Positions 6,174 to 7,521 of a stretch of DNA of 7,521 nt are shown here, piece after piece. Source of the stretch: Gammaproteobacteria bacterium (GTDB taxonomy: Bacteria; Pseudomonadota; Gammaproteobacteria; Chromatiales; Chromatiaceae); assembly GCA_015231665.1 (NCBI GenBank), contig JADGBD010000093.1:1-7521 (forward strand), in the 5' to 3' direction. The first letter of the stretch is position 1. Each line of letters begins with the position of its first letter. The position numbers and the translations under genes were made by a program. Below the pieces are notes generated by a model, which was not told the DNA's origin, did not search any database, and worked only from the letters and a program-made list of their open reading frames with translations.

Positions 6174-7521
6174 CCCTGCCATTTCAGCCAAGCCAGATAA
6201 TTGCTGTAGCGCTGGTGGAGGTATTTCAGCTTGAGGATGTCGTCGTACATGTGGCCGTAGAGCTTGCGACCGGACGACCACTTGCGTAGGACCGCTTCGA
6301 TTTCCGCCAGTCGTTTGCGCGTCTGCGCCTCGCTCAGCCCTTCAAGACCCCGTTCGAATTCCGCCTCCATGGTGGCCACCGGGTCCTCGGTGTCGAGGGA
6401 GAGGCGGTCGTACTCCTTGCAGGCGTCATCGAACAGGCCGCGAATCCAGCTCACCCGGTCAACCCGCAAGGTGGTGTTGCCTTCCTGCTCGAAGACCGCT
6501 GAATCGGGGTTCTGGCTCAGCTTGTCGTGCAGCACGAAGGGGATGATCTGGCGCATGTCCTCGAAGGTTACGGTGCGATCACCGCGGAAGTAGGCCATCG
6601 CCTTGATGAAGTGGATGCAGGTCATCAGGGCGCGAACCGAGAGCCCGTTGAGGGTCTGGCCTCCGAGATCGGCAGTCGCCTGTTTGCCGGTCTCCTCCCT
6701 GGCCAAGGCGGAGAATTCGATACCGGACAGTTTCACCGTATCCTTGGTCATGTACTCGAACTGGTTGGCGGCGGGCTCGAAGAACTCGAACTGAGCGGCG
6801 AAGAATTCCAGCCGGCGGCGCAGCACTGCGGGAAAGGTGACGGCGAGAATCTCTCGCTCCATGCGATCAAGCTCCTCGGGCGTGAAGATGATCTGCTCGG
6901 GGACCACCTCTTCGGGCTGGATGCCATCCTCGATGCGGATGAGCAATTCGTCGAGAAAACGGGTGTTGAAATGCAGCGCCTTGACCAGGATGTCGATGCG
7001 GTCGCGCAGGGCCTCGATCACCTGATAGGTGCCGCCACCAGCATCGTCGTTGGCGGTCAGATACCAGGCCGCCGGCGGGCATTCGTAGATCTGGTCGTAG
7101 ATCTCGGCGTAGTTGTCGGCCATGGTGGTGAGCAGGGCCGACTGGGTGCGGGTGGGGATGCGGTTGTACTCATCGATGATCTTCACACGCATGCCCAGCC
7201 ACTTGCGCCAGGCGATCTTCACATCGTCCATTGACTCGGCGTTGACCAGGCTCGAGGGCAGTGGGTTGCCGAGCAGATCGGCGATGGTCATCTGCGGCTG
7301 ACCGTGCTGGATGGCGCGGCGGATTTCCCGCAGCGAGTAGCCCGAGAGCACGCCCATGAGAATGGCGATGGCGGTCTTGCCCCGGCCTGGCCCGCCCACC
7401 AGCAGGCAGCGACGGCGCACCGCCAGGTTCAGCAGCGGCGCCAGGGCATAACTGGAATAGCTCTGGTCGGAGGGCAGGCTGATCTCCACCTTTCGATCGC
7501 CACAGACGAAGCGGGCCGGCG
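6170..7521 (-). CDS. MoxR-type AAA+ ATPase (start outside window)
   Basis: ATP-driven remodelling protein of the MoxR branch of AAA+. Numbering from the in-frame GTG at 7489: Walker A GGPGRGKT at 32-39, Walker B IIDEYNR at 104-110, sensor-1 region YLTANDD at 143-149 with Asn147, then GGGTY and ALRDRID with Arg162/Arg164 as arginine-finger candidates. The C-terminal helical lid holds SVRAL at 284-288 (sensor-2 type Arg286) and an alpha-helical segment to about 324. A charged tail to residue 439 may bind partners. The frame stays open past 7489 to the window edge, encoding PARFVCGDRKV before EISLP, which reads as a natural continuation. The GTG is therefore probably an internal valine and the gene is cut by the window. 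The tyrosine in DEYNR replaces the isoleucine of the usual MoxR DEINR. MoxR proteins typically act on VWA partners, here the VWA-metallopeptidase two genes downstream. Confidence 0.9.
   Translation of the reverse strand, partial: PARFVCGDRKVEISLPSDQSYSSYALAPLLNLAVRRRCLLVGGPGRGKTAIAILMGVLSGYSLREIRRAIQHGQPQMTIADLLGNPLPSSLVNAESMDDVKIAWRKWLGMRVKIIDEYNRIPTRTQSALLTTMADNYAEIYDQIYECPPAAWYLTANDDAGGGTYQVIEALRDRIDILVKALHFNTRFLDELLIRIEDGIQPEEVVPEQIIFTPEELDRMEREILAVTFPAVLRRRLEFFAAQFEFFEPAANQFEYMTKDTVKLSGIEFSALAREETGKQATADLGGQTLNGLSVRALMTCIHFIKAMAYFRGDRTVTFEDMRQIIPFVLHDKLSQNPDSAVFEQEGNTTLRVDRVSWIRGLFDDACKEYDRLSLDTEDPVATMEAEFERGLEGLSEAQTRKRLAEIEAVLRKWSSGRKLYGHMYDDILKLKYLHQRYSNYLAWLKWQG

Noticed and set aside
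6174..6281. Extension of the 332-residue protein to an ATG at 6281
   Set aside because: It would overlap the ATPase by 112 bases, and its residues are Pro/Arg/His-rich shadow sequence. ATG 6173 makes an ATGA junction like those elsewhere in the operon.
7487..7489. GTG as the true start of the MoxR ATPase
   Set aside because: The frame is open to the window edge and the upstream residues read as natural protein. I saw no ribosome-binding site of proper spacing, so the gene is more likely cut by the window edge.
1..7521. tRNA or rRNA genes, CRISPR arrays, insertion sequences, attachment sites, long repeats
   Set aside because: Nearly every base lies in well-supported coding sequence. I saw no cloverleaf, regularly spaced repeats, transposase motifs or terminal inverted repeats.

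Overview
The window is gene-dense, GC-rich bacterial chromosomal DNA with essentially no intergenic space. GC-rich codon use, compact ATGA-type gene junctions and a PnuC/NadR pair point to a proteobacterium. A gammaproteobacterium is my best guess, but no marker in the window fixes the taxon.

Left part (1-1455, + strand): the 3' end of pnuC, a nicotinamide riboside importer, overlaps by ATGA with a nadR-type gene. NadR here carries an NMN adenylyltransferase domain and a P-loop ribosylnicotinamide kinase domain, but not the N-terminal DNA-binding domain of enterobacterial NadR. Together the two make a short NAD salvage route: NR is imported, phosphorylated to NMN, then adenylylated to NAD+.

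Right part (1400-7521, - strand): five genes read leftward in one tightly packed unit. In transcription order they are (1) a MoxR-type AAA+ ATPase whose start lies beyond the right edge; (2) an unrecognised 332-residue protein with a glycine-rich motif; (3) a 590-residue protein joining an HExxH putative metallopeptidase domain to a C-terminal von Willebrand factor A (VWA) domain with an intact MIDAS; (4) a 197-residue protein with a highly charged, probably coiled-coil tail; (5) a 470-residue adenylate-forming enzyme related to phenylacetate-CoA ligase (PaaK). The junctions are ATGA, TGATG, ATGA and TAG-ATG with no gap, so the genes are almost certainly co-transcribed and translationally coupled.

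MoxR ATPases and VWA proteins are established partners in chaperone-like and proposed biological-conflict systems. This locus looks like a variant in which the ATPase would act on a VWA-metallopeptidase, with two accessory proteins and a dedicated adenylating enzyme. The pairing with a PaaK-like enzyme that has no visible metabolic neighbour is the most interesting feature. Its substrate cannot be read from the sequence.

The two units are convergent, and their last genes overlap tail to tail by 56 bases, leaving no room for an intergenic terminator. I saw no RNA genes, mobile elements, CRISPR arrays or long repeats. The promoters of both units lie outside the window.
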